Part shown: positions 16,020 through 25,560 of the stretch, in pieces | Layout of the letters: each line of letters begins with the position of its first letter | Numbering within the stretch: position 1 is the stretch's first letter | Source: an uncultured Aquimarina sp. | GTDB taxonomy: Bacteria; Bacteroidota; Bacteroidia; Flavobacteriales; Flavobacteriaceae | Length of the DNA: 64,000 nucleotides | Direction of reading: 5' to 3' | Assembly (NCBI RefSeq): GCF_947500065.1 | Contig: NZ_CANMQT010000002.1 | Span: 372,001 to 436,000, forward strand | Position numbers and translations under genes: made by a program | Notes under the pieces: model-generated | Told to the model about the DNA's origin: nothing | Databases searched by the model: none | What the model saw: only the letters and a program-made list of their open reading frames with translations

Positions 16020-19000
16020 ATGCAAAAACATCTATTATTATTAGCGCTCATTGTTTTTTATTCCGGGTTTTCACAAACCAATAATTTTTGGAAAACAAAT
16101 GAACAAACAAAATTATTGTCAACAAGTAAAAATGAAAAAACGTATAATTTAGATTTTGAAAAAATAAAAAACGTACTTATTCAATCTCCGAAACAAGATA
16201 ATATTGCTAAATCTGGACTATTAGTTACTTTTCCAAATGAATTCGGAGAATATACAGCGTATAGAATGATTGAAAAATCAAATTTGCATCCTGATTTAGC
16301 AAAAAAATTCCCTAACATTAAATCTTATGTAGGTAGTTCTGCTAACGGTACAAGTTTCATCTATATAAGTCTTAGTTCTAGCGAACTCAGTGGTATGATT
16401 ATAGAAACAGGTACTAAAACTCAATTTATCAAATCACAAGACACAAGTAAAAATGTATATCAGATAACTTCTAAATCGGATAATAGTGGAGAAGAAAAAT
16501 TACAATGTGGTACTGTTGATAAAGAAGATGATTCCTCTTCTTTAGAAAGAGCTTTTGAGAGTGCAAAAAAATCATCAAGTTTAGTAACTAAAAATGCTAA
16601 CGATGCAACATTAAGAACATATCGTTTTGCATTAGCTACTACGGCTGAATTTTCTAATTTTTATATTAATAGAGCTAATGTAAGCAATGGTACAAACCAA
16701 CAGAAAAAAGCGGCTGTTCTAGAAGGGTTAAACGCGATTATGACTAAGATGAATGCTATTTATCAAAGAGATCTAAGTGTTCGTTTTCAATTAGTAGCTA
16801 ATAATGATGCTATTATTTTCCTTAACACTAATACAGACGGTTTTACGAGTGGTGTTAGCTCAACATTAGTTAATGAAGCGCACGGTGTTATTACCAATAC
16901 TATAGGAAATTCTAGTTTTGATATTGGTCATGTCGTAGATTTATCTAACCAAGGCGGTTTTGGTGGCTTAGGAGTTGTGTGTAACAATAATAGAAAAGGA
17001 GAAGGAGCTTCTACTGCACTTGATCCAACAGGTAATTTTTTCGAAGGATTATTTCTTCATGAAATAGGGCACCAATTAGGAGCAAGTCATACCTTTAACA
17101 ATTTTTGCAATGGAAATAGAGCTAATTTTAATGCAGTTGAACCGGGTAGTGGATCTAGTATCATGTCTTATTCTGGTGTTTGTGCTCCAAATGTAATCAA
17201 TAGTAGAGATACTTACTTTCATGCTAAAAGTATAGAACAAATGTGGAATGTTGTATCTAATAATAATTGCGCTACAACTACAAACACAGGTAATAGTGCT
17301 CCAACTGCAAATGCTGGAAGAAATTTTACAATACCAAAATCTACTCCTTTCGTTTTAAACGGTTCAGCTACTGATGCTAATACACCTTCTAGCCAGTTAA
17401 CATATACTTGGGAGCAAATGGATGTAGGAATTGAAGGAATTTCATCATACATAAAAACAGGTCCTTCTTTCCGATCTTCTCCGCCTTCTTCATCTTCAGA
17501 GCGTTATTTCCCAGCTATATCTGGTGTAGCTAGTGGATTTGTTTCAGATTTTGAAAACCTCCCAGCTGTATCTAGAGAAATGAACTTTAGACTTACTGTA
17601 AGAGATAATCACAGTGGAGGTGGAAACACAGCTTCTGATAACACGTTAATTACTGTTAATGATGAGGCTGGACCATTTGTGGTTACTTCTCCTAATACTA
17701 ACGAAGTTATTTGGAGAACTGGTACTAATCAAAACATTACATGGGATGTTGCCGGAACAACTGGAAATGGAATAAATGTAGCTACTGTAAATATTTTATT
17801 ATCTACTGATGGGGGAAACACATTCAACACTACATTAGCTTCAAATGTTCCTAATGATGGAGCACACCAAATTACTGTACCAAATAGTCCTGGTGCTCTA
17901 AATAGAATTATGGTTAGAGGTGTGAATCATGTTTTTTATGATATGTCAAATGAAAGTTTTTTTATCACTAATGGTTCTGATACTCAACCTCCAAGTACTC
18001 CTATAGGTTTAACTGCTGTAAACCCTCAAAATAATTCTAATATTGCTGCAGATTTAAACTGGACTGCAGCTACAGACAATGTTGGTATTGCTGGATACAT
18101 TATTGTGCAAGACGGAGAAGAAATATTCACTTGGAATAGTCAATCCCCTTCAATTATAATGCGTGGTTTAGATGATGGTGCTCAGTATTCTTTTCAAGTA
18201 ATTGCCTTTGATGCAGCTGGTAATAAGTCTGATCCTAGCGCTGCTGCAACTGTTACAACTACTGGAAATGCACCAACAGCACCTAAAAATGTTATAGCCA
18301 CTAACATAACTCAAACTGGATTTTCTTTAAGTTGGAATCCTTCTACTAGCACCGGCACAAATATTGACGGTTATAGTGTACTTCTAAATGGTACCTTTAT
18401 ACTTTACACAAAAGATGTAACCCCAAACAATCTTACATCAGCAGTCATTACTGGTTTGGATCCTGGCAGAGTTTATAGTGTCGAAATCACCGCTGTAGAT
18501 GGTAATAATATTAGATCTAGAAAGAATTCTATCCCAATAGAAGTTAGAACCATAGAAGATAATATTCGTCCAACTGACCCTACCAATGTAACCGCTAGTG
18601 AAGCAACAGAAACTACAGTAAAATTAAATTGGATTGCATCTACAGATAATACTCGTGTAGCGGGATATATTATCGTTCAGAATGGAGAAGAAGTTTTTAC
18701 TTGGAACAGTCAAGATCCTGAAATTGTCATGCGTTCTTTAACTCCAGGTACTCAGTATACTTATCAAATAATAGCTTTTGATGCTGGAGGGCTTAGATCA
18801 AATATTAGCGCCTCTTCAGCAACAATAACTACACTTGGTGGGAGTAATGATACAACACCTCCAAGTAATGTGACTAATGTAACGGCAAGTAATATTACAT
18901 CAACAACAGCTACCTTAACCTGGAATGCCGCTACTGATAATGTTGGAGTTACTAGTTATGATATATTTAGAAACCAAGAAACCACGGCTTTTCAAAGCTC

Positions 19001-21695
19001 AACTACAAACAGTTTTGAACTTACAGGATTAACCCCAGAAAGTACGACTACATATTTTGTAAAAGCTAAAGATGCTGCTAATAATGTTTCTTTAGGAACT
19101 AGTAATGTAGTTACTGTTACTACTTTACCAGGAAGTTCAATAGCATATTGTAATGCTGGTAGACAAGGAAGTAATGGTATAGAACAAGTTACTTTTGGTA
19201 CAATCTCTAATACAAGTACTAATGGTGCATATTCAGATTTTACTTCTCAGAGTACTAGTGTTTCTAGATCAGAATCAATTGTATTAACAGTTACTCCTAT
19301 TATAACTAGTTCTAATTGGAGTTCTAATGTTGTTGCAGGTTGGATAGATTGGAATCAGGATGGAGACTTTACAGATGCCGATGAGCAAGTTTTATTGAAA
19401 CCTAGAGGTACAGGAGGAGGTACAGCCACAGTTGTAGTACCGGCAACTGCCCAATTAGGAGAAACGAGATTGCGTGTGCGTTACATGTGGTTTGATAATC
19501 CTAACCCTTGTGGAACTGCTGCGTCTGACGGAGATGAAGTAGAAGATTATAGTATTGTTGTTAGTGATGGAACTCAAACAAATCCTCCTACAATTCCTAC
19601 TAACTTGGTGGCTTCTGAAATAACACAAACTTCTTTAGTGTTAAATTGGGGAGCATCAACTAGTGATAATTCTACGATAACTGGTTATGAAGTTTATCGT
19701 GATGATGCTAATGGTAATCCAATTTTATTAGGAACTACAGATAATGCAGCGACAACAACGCCAATCATTAACTTAGGAGCAAATACTACGTTTTCATTTT
19801 TTGTAATTGCTGTTGATGCGAATGGACTTAAATCACAAGCTACAAGTAAACTTTCTGTTACTACCTTACCATTAACTACTACTGTGAATGGAGGAACAGT
19901 GGCAACAAGTACTAACGAAACACAGGTTACAACGATAACTAATGATGGTATCGCAGATCTTATTTCATTTACGAATTCCAATTCTTCAGGAACTAATTAT
20001 AGATATTTAATTACTGATAATGCGGATAACATATTAGCGGTAGAAACAACTTCTCATGATTTTGAAGGAACTGTAGTTGGAATATGTAAAGTATATGGAA
20101 TAGCATATGAAGGAACATTAAATGCTGTCGGTAAAAATATAACGAATACCACATTAGCTTCAGATAGTTTTGATGTATCCAATAATTCTATTGAAGTAAA
20201 TAGAACTGCCGCAGATGTAACTGCATATTGCGCAGCTGGTAGACAAGGAAATAATGGTATAGGAGAGGTTACTTTTGGTTCAATTTCTAATACAAGTACT
20301 AATAATGGATATTCAGATTTCACATCGCAGAGTACAAATGTTAATAGAGGAGCATCAATTACACTAACAGTTACTCCGATTATTACTAGTTCTAATTGGA
20401 GTTCTAATGTTGTAGCTGGTTGGATCGACTGGAATCGAGATGGAGATTTTACAGATGCAGGAGAACAAGTTTTATTGAAACCTAGAGGTACAGGAGGAGG
20501 TACAGCCACAGTTGTTGTGCCAGCTACTGCTCAATTAGGAACAACAAGATTAAGAGTACGTTACATGTGGTTTAATAATCCGAACCCTTGTGGAACTGCT
20601 GTTGCTGATGGAGATGAAGTAGAGGATTATAGCATTGTAGTTGATAATGGAACAACAACTCCAGTAAACGGAGGAACCGTAGCAACAAGCACTAACGCCA
20701 CACAGGTTACAACGATAACTAATGATGGGATAGCAGATCTTATTTCATTTACGAATTCCAATTCTTCAGGAGCTAATTATAGTTATTTAATTACTGATAA
20801 TGCGGATAATATATTAGCTGTAGAAACAACTTCTCATGATTTTGAAGGAACTGCAGTTGGAATATGTAAAGTATATGGAATAGCATATGAAGGAACATTA
20901 AATGCTGTCGGTAAAAATATAACGAATACCACATTAGCTTCAGATAGTTTTGATGTATCCAATAATTCTATTGAAGTAAATAGAACTGCCATAGATGTAA
21001 CCGCATATTGTGAAGCTGGTGGACAAGGAAATAATGGTATAGGAGAGGTTACTTTTGGTTCAATCTCTAATACAAGTACTAATAATGGATATTCAGATTT
21101 CACTTCTCAGAGTACTACTGCTGTTATAGGAACATCAATTACACTAACAGTTACTCCGATTATTACTAGTTCTAATTGGAGTTCTAATGTTGTCGCAGGT
21201 TGGATCGACTGGAATCAAGATGGAGACTTTACCGATGCAGGGGAACAAGTTTTATTGAAACCTAGAGGTACAGGAGGAGGTACAGCCACAGTTGTTGTAC
21301 CGGCTACTGCTCAATTAGGAACAACAAGATTAAGAGTACGTTACAGATGGTTTAACAATCCTAATCCTTGTGGAACTACAGTTGCTGATGGAGATGAAGT
21401 AGAGGATTATTCAGTAGTTGTTAGTAATGCATTAGTAAAGTCTAGAGACGCTGGCGCATTACGTGTTTTCCCTAATCCGTTCGAGAATACTTTCACGATT
21501 GATGTTACTAAGTTATCTGATAATTTTACTGTAAGTGTTTTTGATTTACAAGGAAGAAAAGTAATTGATCAGAGGTATAATAAAAATCCTTCAGAGATCA
21601 CACTAGGAGAAAATTTAAGAAGTGCTGGAGTATATTTTATACATATCAATTCAGGAGATCAAAATTCTATAATCTCTAAAATTATGAAAAAATAA
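16020..21695 (+). CDS. T9SS-secreted reprolysin-like metalloprotease, FnIII/GEVED repeats
   Basis: A 1891-residue secreted zinc protease. The ATG at 16020 starts a clean signal peptide (MQKHLLLLALIVFYSGFSQ). A propeptide is followed by a metzincin catalytic domain with zinc motif HEIGHQLGASH (347-357) and Met-turn SIMSYSG (Met382). Then come a PKD-like domain (about 426-550), four FnIII domains (about 655-1040), GEVED domain 1 (1042-1183), FnIII 5, and two 260-residue units each with a conserved 'VNGGTVATST' module plus a GEVED domain (from 1289 and 1549). A T9SS type A sorting domain (about 1817-1891) ends the protein with KIMKK. It probably acts as a surface or released protease or adhesin. 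A terminator follows at 21734. Confidence 0.92.
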   Translation: MQKHLLLLALIVFYSGFSQTNNFWKTNEQTKLLSTSKNEKTYNLDFEKIKNVLIQSPKQDNIAKSGLLVTFPNEFGEYTAYRMIEKSNLHPDLAKKFPNIKSYVGSSANGTSFIYISLSSSELSGMIIETGTKTQFIKSQDTSKNVYQITSKSDNSGEEKLQCGTVDKEDDSSSLERAFESAKKSSSLVTKNANDATLRTYRFALATTAEFSNFYINRANVSNGTNQQKKAAVLEGLNAIMTKMNAIYQRDLSVRFQLVANNDAIIFLNTNTDGFTSGVSSTLVNEAHGVITNTIGNSSFDIGHVVDLSNQGGFGGLGVVCNNNRKGEGASTALDPTGNFFEGLFLHEIGHQLGASHTFNNFCNGNRANFNAVEPGSGSSIMSYSGVCAPNVINSRDTYFHAKSIEQMWNVVSNNNCATTTNTGNSAPTANAGRNFTIPKSTPFVLNGSATDANTPSSQLTYTWEQMDVGIEGISSYIKTGPSFRSSPPSSSSERYFPAISGVASGFVSDFENLPAVSREMNFRLTVRDNHSGGGNTASDNTLITVNDEAGPFVVTSPNTNEVIWRTGTNQNITWDVAGTTGNGINVATVNILLSTDGGNTFNTTLASNVPNDGAHQITVPNSPGALNRIMVRGVNHVFYDMSNESFFITNGSDTQPPSTPIGLTAVNPQNNSNIAADLNWTAATDNVGIAGYIIVQDGEEIFTWNSQSPSIIMRGLDDGAQYSFQVIAFDAAGNKSDPSAAATVTTTGNAPTAPKNVIATNITQTGFSLSWNPSTSTGTNIDGYSVLLNGTFILYTKDVTPNNLTSAVITGLDPGRVYSVEITAVDGNNIRSRKNSIPIEVRTIEDNIRPTDPTNVTASEATETTVKLNWIASTDNTRVAGYIIVQNGEEVFTWNSQDPEIVMRSLTPGTQYTYQIIAFDAGGLRSNISASSATITTLGGSNDTTPPSNVTNVTASNITSTTATLTWNAATDNVGVTSYDIFRNQETTAFQSSTTNSFELTGLTPESTTTYFVKAKDAANNVSLGTSNVVTVTTLPGSSIAYCNAGRQGSNGIEQVTFGTISNTSTNGAYSDFTSQSTSVSRSESIVLTVTPIITSSNWSSNVVAGWIDWNQDGDFTDADEQVLLKPRGTGGGTATVVVPATAQLGETRLRVRYMWFDNPNPCGTAASDGDEVEDYSIVVSDGTQTNPPTIPTNLVASEITQTSLVLNWGASTSDNSTITGYEVYRDDANGNPILLGTTDNAATTTPIINLGANTTFSFFVIAVDANGLKSQATSKLSVTTLPLTTTVNGGTVATSTNETQVTTITNDGIADLISFTNSNSSGTNYRYLITDNADNILAVETTSHDFEGTVVGICKVYGIAYEGTLNAVGKNITNTTLASDSFDVSNNSIEVNRTAADVTAYCAAGRQGNNGIGEVTFGSISNTSTNNGYSDFTSQSTNVNRGASITLTVTPIITSSNWSSNVVAGWIDWNRDGDFTDAGEQVLLKPRGTGGGTATVVVPATAQLGTTRLRVRYMWFNNPNPCGTAVADGDEVEDYSIVVDNGTTTPVNGGTVATSTNATQVTTITNDGIADLISFTNSNSSGANYSYLITDNADNILAVETTSHDFEGTAVGICKVYGIAYEGTLNAVGKNITNTTLASDSFDVSNNSIEVNRTAIDVTAYCEAGGQGNNGIGEVTFGSISNTSTNNGYSDFTSQSTTAVIGTSITLTVTPIITSSNWSSNVVAGWIDWNQDGDFTDAGEQVLLKPRGTGGGTATVVVPATAQLGTTRLRVRYRWFNNPNPCGTTVADGDEVEDYSVVVSNALVKSRDAGALRVFPNPFENTFTIDVTKLSDNFTVSVFDLQGRKVIDQRYNKNPSEITLGENLRSAGVYFIHINSGDQNSIISKIMKK
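19884..21443 (+). repeat. Tandem 780-bp coding repeat, two units
   Basis: Unit 1 starts at 19884 and unit 2 at 20664, period exactly 780 bp (260 codons). Long stretches are identical, for example within 20880-20990 against 20100-20210, and a run of over 40 bases around the LLKPRGTGGG codons is shared by all three GEVED copies, including the partial one at 19143-19570. Such near identity suggests recent duplication or gene conversion. Confidence 0.85.
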
Positions 21696-21733
21696 ACTGG
21701 AGTAGAGAAAAATCTATTACTTGACAATTGAAT

Positions 21734-21766
21734 AAAAGAGGCTGCCATTTTTGGTAGCCTCTTTTT
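21734..21766 (+). terminator. Intrinsic terminator of the metalloprotease gene
   Basis: Stem AAAAGAGGCTGCC / GGTAGCCTCTTTTT with one G-T pair and a 6-nt loop, ending in a T run 39 bp after the stop codon. Strong and correctly oriented. Confidence 0.85.
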
Positions 21767-21788
21767 GTTTAGTAGAAATCTAGTCTGG

Positions 21789-21859
21789 AATAATACGGAA
21801 TTGAAGAACACGCTACAATCTGAAAAATAGAAACCATTGTAAATAGATGTAAGGAATGG
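21789..21859 (+). repeat. 71-bp direct repeat, copy R2
   Basis: Second copy of the repeat at 15295-15365, about 90% identical by hand alignment. It lies between the metalloprotease terminator and the DUF547 gene, ending about 80 bp upstream of that gene's start. Confidence 0.75.
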
Positions 21860-21939
21860 CACAAACTTTGGACTAAAGCTGAGTGTTTTTAAATATTTAT
21901 CTAAAGAACTCGTTATAACCAAACATTAAAAACGTAAAA

Positions 21940-22653
21940 ATGAAGACCCCAAAAATAATTATACTAACATTACTCGCATTATTCTCTTTTCAGGTAAAGG
22001 CGCAACAAAATCTTGATCACGCTACTTGGGATCAAATTTTATTAATTAATGTTTCTGAAGATGGTAAAGTAAATTACAAAGGATTTATGAGAGATAGTGC
22101 TCAGCTATATGAATATTTCACTTATTTATCTGATAATTATCCTACTGCAGAATGGAGCAAAGAAGAAACATTAGCATACTGGATTAACGCATACAATGCA
22201 TATACTATAAAATTAATCATAGATAATTATCCTTTAAAAAGTATCAAAGAAATTAAAGACCCTTGGGATAGACAATTTTTCAAAATCAATGGTGTTTTAC
22301 ATAGTTTAAATGAACTAGAACACAAGATTCTTAGAAAACTCGGAGATCCTAGAATTCATTTTGCTATTAATTGTGCTTCATTTTCTTGTCCTATAGTATG
22401 GAACAGAGCGTTTACAGCTAGAAATGTAGATAATGCTTTAGAAACACTGACCAAGAATTTTATTAATGATCCTAAAAGAAATACAATTACCGAAGAAGTA
22501 GTGGAAGTATCTAAAATCTTCAGTTGGTTTAAAAAAGATTTCAAGGTAGATGGAGAGGATGCAAAGGCTTTTATAAATAAGTATTCAGAAGTTAAAATTG
22601 ATAAACAGAAAAAGAAAGGGTATAAAAAATATGATTGGAGTTTAAATGAGTAA
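21940..22653 (+). CDS. DUF547 protein, exported, arsenosugar-associated
   Basis: A 237-residue DUF547 protein with a Sec signal peptide (residues 1-21, ending VKAQ). Conserved family features are YWINAYNAYTIKLI, LNELEHKILR and the INCASFSCP cysteine motif, followed by FSWFKKDF. DUF547 proteins have a predicted papain-like fold; their activity is unknown. They often neighbour TIGR04283 transferases, as here, in Bacteroidota arsenosugar clusters. The window's main cluster ends 11.4 kb upstream, so this pair seems to be a separated part of it. A paralogue lies at 38877-39587. Confidence 0.85.
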   Translation: MKTPKIIILTLLALFSFQVKAQQNLDHATWDQILLINVSEDGKVNYKGFMRDSAQLYEYFTYLSDNYPTAEWSKEETLAYWINAYNAYTIKLIIDNYPLKSIKEIKDPWDRQFFKINGVLHSLNELEHKILRKLGDPRIHFAINCASFSCPIVWNRAFTARNVDNALETLTKNFINDPKRNTITEEVVEVSKIFSWFKKDFKVDGEDAKAFINKYSEVKIDKQKKKGYKKYDWSLNE

Positions 22654-22680
22654 TTTTATATTCGCATAAAACCCTAGCTT

Positions 22681-23391
22681 TTGAAAATATCAATAATCAT
22701 CCCTATTCTAAACGAGGCAGCTACTATTTGTAAGCTGCTTTCCCATTTGATACAGGCTGCGAATTCAAAAGATACTATCAAAGAAATTATTGTTGTGGAT
22801 GGTGGTAGTGTGGATGGATCTAAAAAAACAGTTCAGAATTTTTCGGAGACACACGACACATCTATTAAAGTAATTTCTTCAGAAAAAGGGCGTGCCCGAC
22901 AAATGAACGCTGGAGCGGCAAAAGCTTCTGGTGATGTACTTTATTTTTTACACGCAGATTCTTTTCCTCCTGACGGATATGATCAAAACATTATAGATGA
23001 AATCAATAAGGAAAATGAAGCAGGATGTTTCCGAATGAAATTTGATTCTAATCATTGGTGGCTTCGTTTTCTGGGATGGTTAACACAATTCGAAAGCAAG
23101 CGCTGTCGTGGTGGTGACCAGAGTCAATTTATCACTGCTTCATTATTTAAAGAAATAGACGGCTACGACGAAGCGTATGTGGTATATGAAGATAATGATT
23201 TAGTAGATCGTCTTTTTGCTATAGATAAATTTGTAATTATTCCTAAATACGTCATTACTTCTGCCAGACGCTATAGAGAAGTTGGAGTTTGGCGTTTACA
23301 ATACCACTTTTTAAATATACATATGAGAAGATGGTTAGGTGCTTCATCCGAAGATTTATACCGGTATTATAAGGAAAAGGTTGTTTCTTAA
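22681..23391 (+). CDS. TIGR04283-type family 2 glycosyltransferase
   Basis: A 236-residue GT2 enzyme starting at TTG 22681. It has the GT-A signature ISIIIPILNEAATI, IVVDGGSVDGS, GRARQMNAGA and YFLHADSFPP (DxD-like HAD), then RGGDQSQFI and YEDNDLVDR. This pattern matches the TIGR04283 glycosyltransferases linked to arsenosugar biosynthesis. It probably moves a sugar, such as glycerol- or sugar-extended groups, onto the arsenoriboside; the exact reaction is not known. It follows the DUF547 gene by 27 bp and is likely co-transcribed with it. Confidence 0.85.
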   Translation: MKISIIIPILNEAATICKLLSHLIQAANSKDTIKEIIVVDGGSVDGSKKTVQNFSETHDTSIKVISSEKGRARQMNAGAAKASGDVLYFLHADSFPPDGYDQNIIDEINKENEAGCFRMKFDSNHWWLRFLGWLTQFESKRCRGGDQSQFITASLFKEIDGYDEAYVVYEDNDLVDRLFAIDKFVIIPKYVITSARRYREVGVWRLQYHFLNIHMRRWLGASSEDLYRYYKEKVVS

Positions 23392-23415
23392 ATCTTCTTC
23401 TTTATCTTTAACGAA

Positions 23416-24531
23416 GTGGAAACGTTAGAGATACTTTTGATCATATTATTATGCATTGGTGCCATACAAGGAATCATATTTGGCACTATATTATGGCAAA
23501 AACAAGGCTTACACTATGTTGCTAATAGATTTCTTGCATCCATATTATTCTTTTTTTCTTATCGTCTTATTGTAGAAACCTTAAATATTTTTGGGTTGGG
23601 GCGATATGATTTGTGGTATCATATATTATTAGAGTATAATTGGATTTATGGTGCACTTATCTATTTTTTTGTAAAAAGTTATGTCAATCCAAAGTTTAAA
23701 CTTTTAAGAAAAGATTGGATTCATTTCCTTCCTGTATTGATAGAATTTGCCTGGAGTTTTTTTATAAAAGCCCAAAATTTTTATTGGGATGGTACTCGTG
23801 AGAGTCTCTCCTGGCTAGGATATTGGGGATATGTTGTATGGATGCATTATCCTACAATGTTCATCGTTTCTGGAGCATTAATTATTTTTTATAGCATCAA
23901 AGCTGAAAAAATACTTAGTAATACTATTCAGATCGAAGGATATAAAATTCTTCCAGAAAAAATTGACTGGATCAAAAGAGTTGTTTTAGTAATGAAAATA
24001 TTCTCCATTCTTTATCTACTTGGAATATTAGTTGACTTTTTCTTTTTCAATTTCGCTAGTAATTTTTTCTACGGACATCCGGTATTTATAGGAATGGCAA
24101 TTATTACCTATTGGTTAGGTTTAGAAGGGTTTGCTCGAAGAAAAGAATCTGCTTTTAAGGAAATAGCGATCATCTCTGACAAGGAAAAAGAACAACTACA
24201 AAATATTAGTAAAACTTTAGAAATTAAAATGAAGGAAGAGCAGCTCTTCAAAAATCCAGAACTTACCCTGGCTTCTCTATCAAAACAACTTTCTGTAAAA
24301 CCATATTTGGTTACTAAATGCCTAAACACAATCTATCAAAAAAAGTTTAGTGATTATATAAACGAACTTCGTTTTAAAGAAGTGAAAAAGTTACTTAGTA
24401 ATCCCAAAAATGATAATCTTACCCTTCTTGCTTTAGCATATGAAGCGGGTTTTAATTCTAAAGCTTCTTTTAATAGAGCCGTAAAGAAAATTACCGGAAA
24501 CCCTCCAAGCGCTCTAAAATCAGAACAATAA
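23416..24531 (+). CDS. AraC-family regulator with 7TM N-terminal domain
   Basis: A 371-residue membrane-anchored transcription factor, GTG start at 23416. About seven hydrophobic helices span residues 5-240 and a cytoplasmic AraC-type HTH occupies about 265-371 (LASLSKQLSVKPYLVTKCLN for the first helix-turn-helix, YEAGFNSKASFNRAVKK for the second). This architecture is common in Bacteroidota. The membrane part presumably senses a lipid-phase or envelope signal. It begins 24 bp after the glycosyltransferase gene, so it may be in the same transcript. Its target is unknown. A terminator hairpin starts at the stop codon. Confidence 0.88.
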   Translation: METLEILLIILLCIGAIQGIIFGTILWQKQGLHYVANRFLASILFFFSYRLIVETLNIFGLGRYDLWYHILLEYNWIYGALIYFFVKSYVNPKFKLLRKDWIHFLPVLIEFAWSFFIKAQNFYWDGTRESLSWLGYWGYVVWMHYPTMFIVSGALIIFYSIKAEKILSNTIQIEGYKILPEKIDWIKRVVLVMKIFSILYLLGILVDFFFFNFASNFFYGHPVFIGMAIITYWLGLEGFARRKESAFKEIAIISDKEKEQLQNISKTLEIKMKEEQLFKNPELTLASLSKQLSVKPYLVTKCLNTIYQKKFSDYINELRFKEVKKLLSNPKNDNLTLLALAYEAGFNSKASFNRAVKKITGNPPSALKSEQ

Positions 24532-24558
24532 AGGTATCAATTAAAAAATTGCACCTTT
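24530..24558 (+). terminator. Terminator after the membrane AraC gene
   Basis: Interrupted stem AAAGGT..CAATT / AATTG.ACCTTT with a 4-nt loop and a TTTTATTT tail, directly overlapping the stop codon at 24529-24531. Confidence 0.6.
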
Positions 24559-24654
24559 TATTTCTCTAAAAATCCGTCTCATTTAGCAAATTGAAACGAT
24601 TCTTTTCTGTATTTGATCAATATTTGTCTCAAATAAATTCTAAAATCAGAAAAA

Positions 24655-25056
24655 ATGAAACATCTCACGATCTTAAAAAAAGCAATTCTACTTATTCTTT
24701 TGATTACTTCTTTCTTAAGCTTTTCCCAAGAAAATAATAAAGATCTAAAGTTACTAATTGGCGAATGGCAATTAGATATGAGTCCACAGAATAAAACAGA
24801 TACCAATTTCGCTATGATGCGCATAGATAAAATAGATGCTAATTCTGTGCAGGGAACATTTTATCGAGAAGGGGTTGAAATAAAAAAGGGAAAAGTTAAT
24901 ACACAACAAGACGTTATTTATGTTGCCCTAATCTCTGGTGACAATAGCGGAAGTTATAATACCAGCTTTTATTACAAAAACGGAAAATTATATGGTTCTA
25001 CTCACGCTGTTGACAGAGGGTTTTTAGCAGTTTGGATTGCTGAAAAAATAAAATAA
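24655..25056 (+). CDS. Small exported protein of unknown function
   Basis: A 133-residue protein with a Sec signal peptide (hydrophobic 9-24, cleavage near LSFSQ). The mature part starts with a LLIGEWQLDM-like segment and continues as short beta strands, a pattern seen in lipocalin-like or DUF4488-like beta-barrel proteins; I cannot assign a family. It is followed after 2 bp by another exported protein, so the two are translated together. Likely periplasmic. Confidence 0.7.
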   Translation: MKHLTILKKAILLILLITSFLSFSQENNKDLKLLIGEWQLDMSPQNKTDTNFAMMRIDKIDANSVQGTFYREGVEIKKGKVNTQQDVIYVALISGDNSGSYNTSFYYKNGKLYGSTHAVDRGFLAVWIAEKIK

Positions 25057-25058
25057 TT

Positions 25059-25547
25059 ATGAAAAAAATTATTCTATTATTAGTAATCATTGGTTCTATC
25101 TCTGCTTATTCCCAAAAGAATTATGGAACCCCTATAAATGATAAATTACCAGAGAAACTAATAACATTACGTAAAGCAATTGAAGTAAAGAACTTCCCTA
25201 AAATAATTGATCCGGTTAAGATTGATAATCTATATTATTGGAAACATAATACCGCAATTCTGTGTAAAGAAAGTGAGATAAAAATTATTGAATATGGAGC
25301 ATATCTATTCTATAACAATACTTGGAATTTAAGAAAATCATACCCTCTGAAGGAATTAAACAAAAACTTCGGAGTTAAAAAGGAAATAATGAAACAGTCT
25401 CAGCCATATACTTGGACAAACAACTGGCGGACTGATAGCTCAATTTTCGGAGGATGGGCTATGTGGTATTTCATCGGTATTACTACAGAAGGTGAAACGG
25501 TATGCGGATACGAAAAAATAGAAACAACGGATAAGCTTTTAAACTAG
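25059..25547 (+). CDS. Exported protein of unknown function
   Basis: A 162-residue protein with a signal peptide (MKKIILLLVIIGSISAYSQ). The mature part is rich in Trp and Tyr (for example YTWTNNWRTDSS and GGWAMWYFIG) with no recognised catalytic motif. It lies between a small exported protein (2 bp upstream) and a YceI protein (13 bp downstream), forming a three-gene set of envelope proteins. The function cannot be assigned. Confidence 0.7.
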   Translation: MKKIILLLVIIGSISAYSQKNYGTPINDKLPEKLITLRKAIEVKNFPKIIDPVKIDNLYYWKHNTAILCKESEIKIIEYGAYLFYNNTWNLRKSYPLKELNKNFGVKKEIMKQSQPYTWTNNWRTDSSIFGGWAMWYFIGITTEGETVCGYEKIETTDKLLN

Positions 25548-25560
25548 AAAACTATCTAAA

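Noticed and set aside
20054..20509. 151-codon minus-strand frame inside the metalloprotease
   Set aside because: It is antisense to a well-supported coding sequence and lacks protein features; its twin at 20834-21103 comes from the same repeat.
19143..21443. CRISPR-like or non-coding tandem repeats
   Set aside because: The period of 780 bp and the open frame of GEVED/linker units show they are protein repeats within the metalloprotease.
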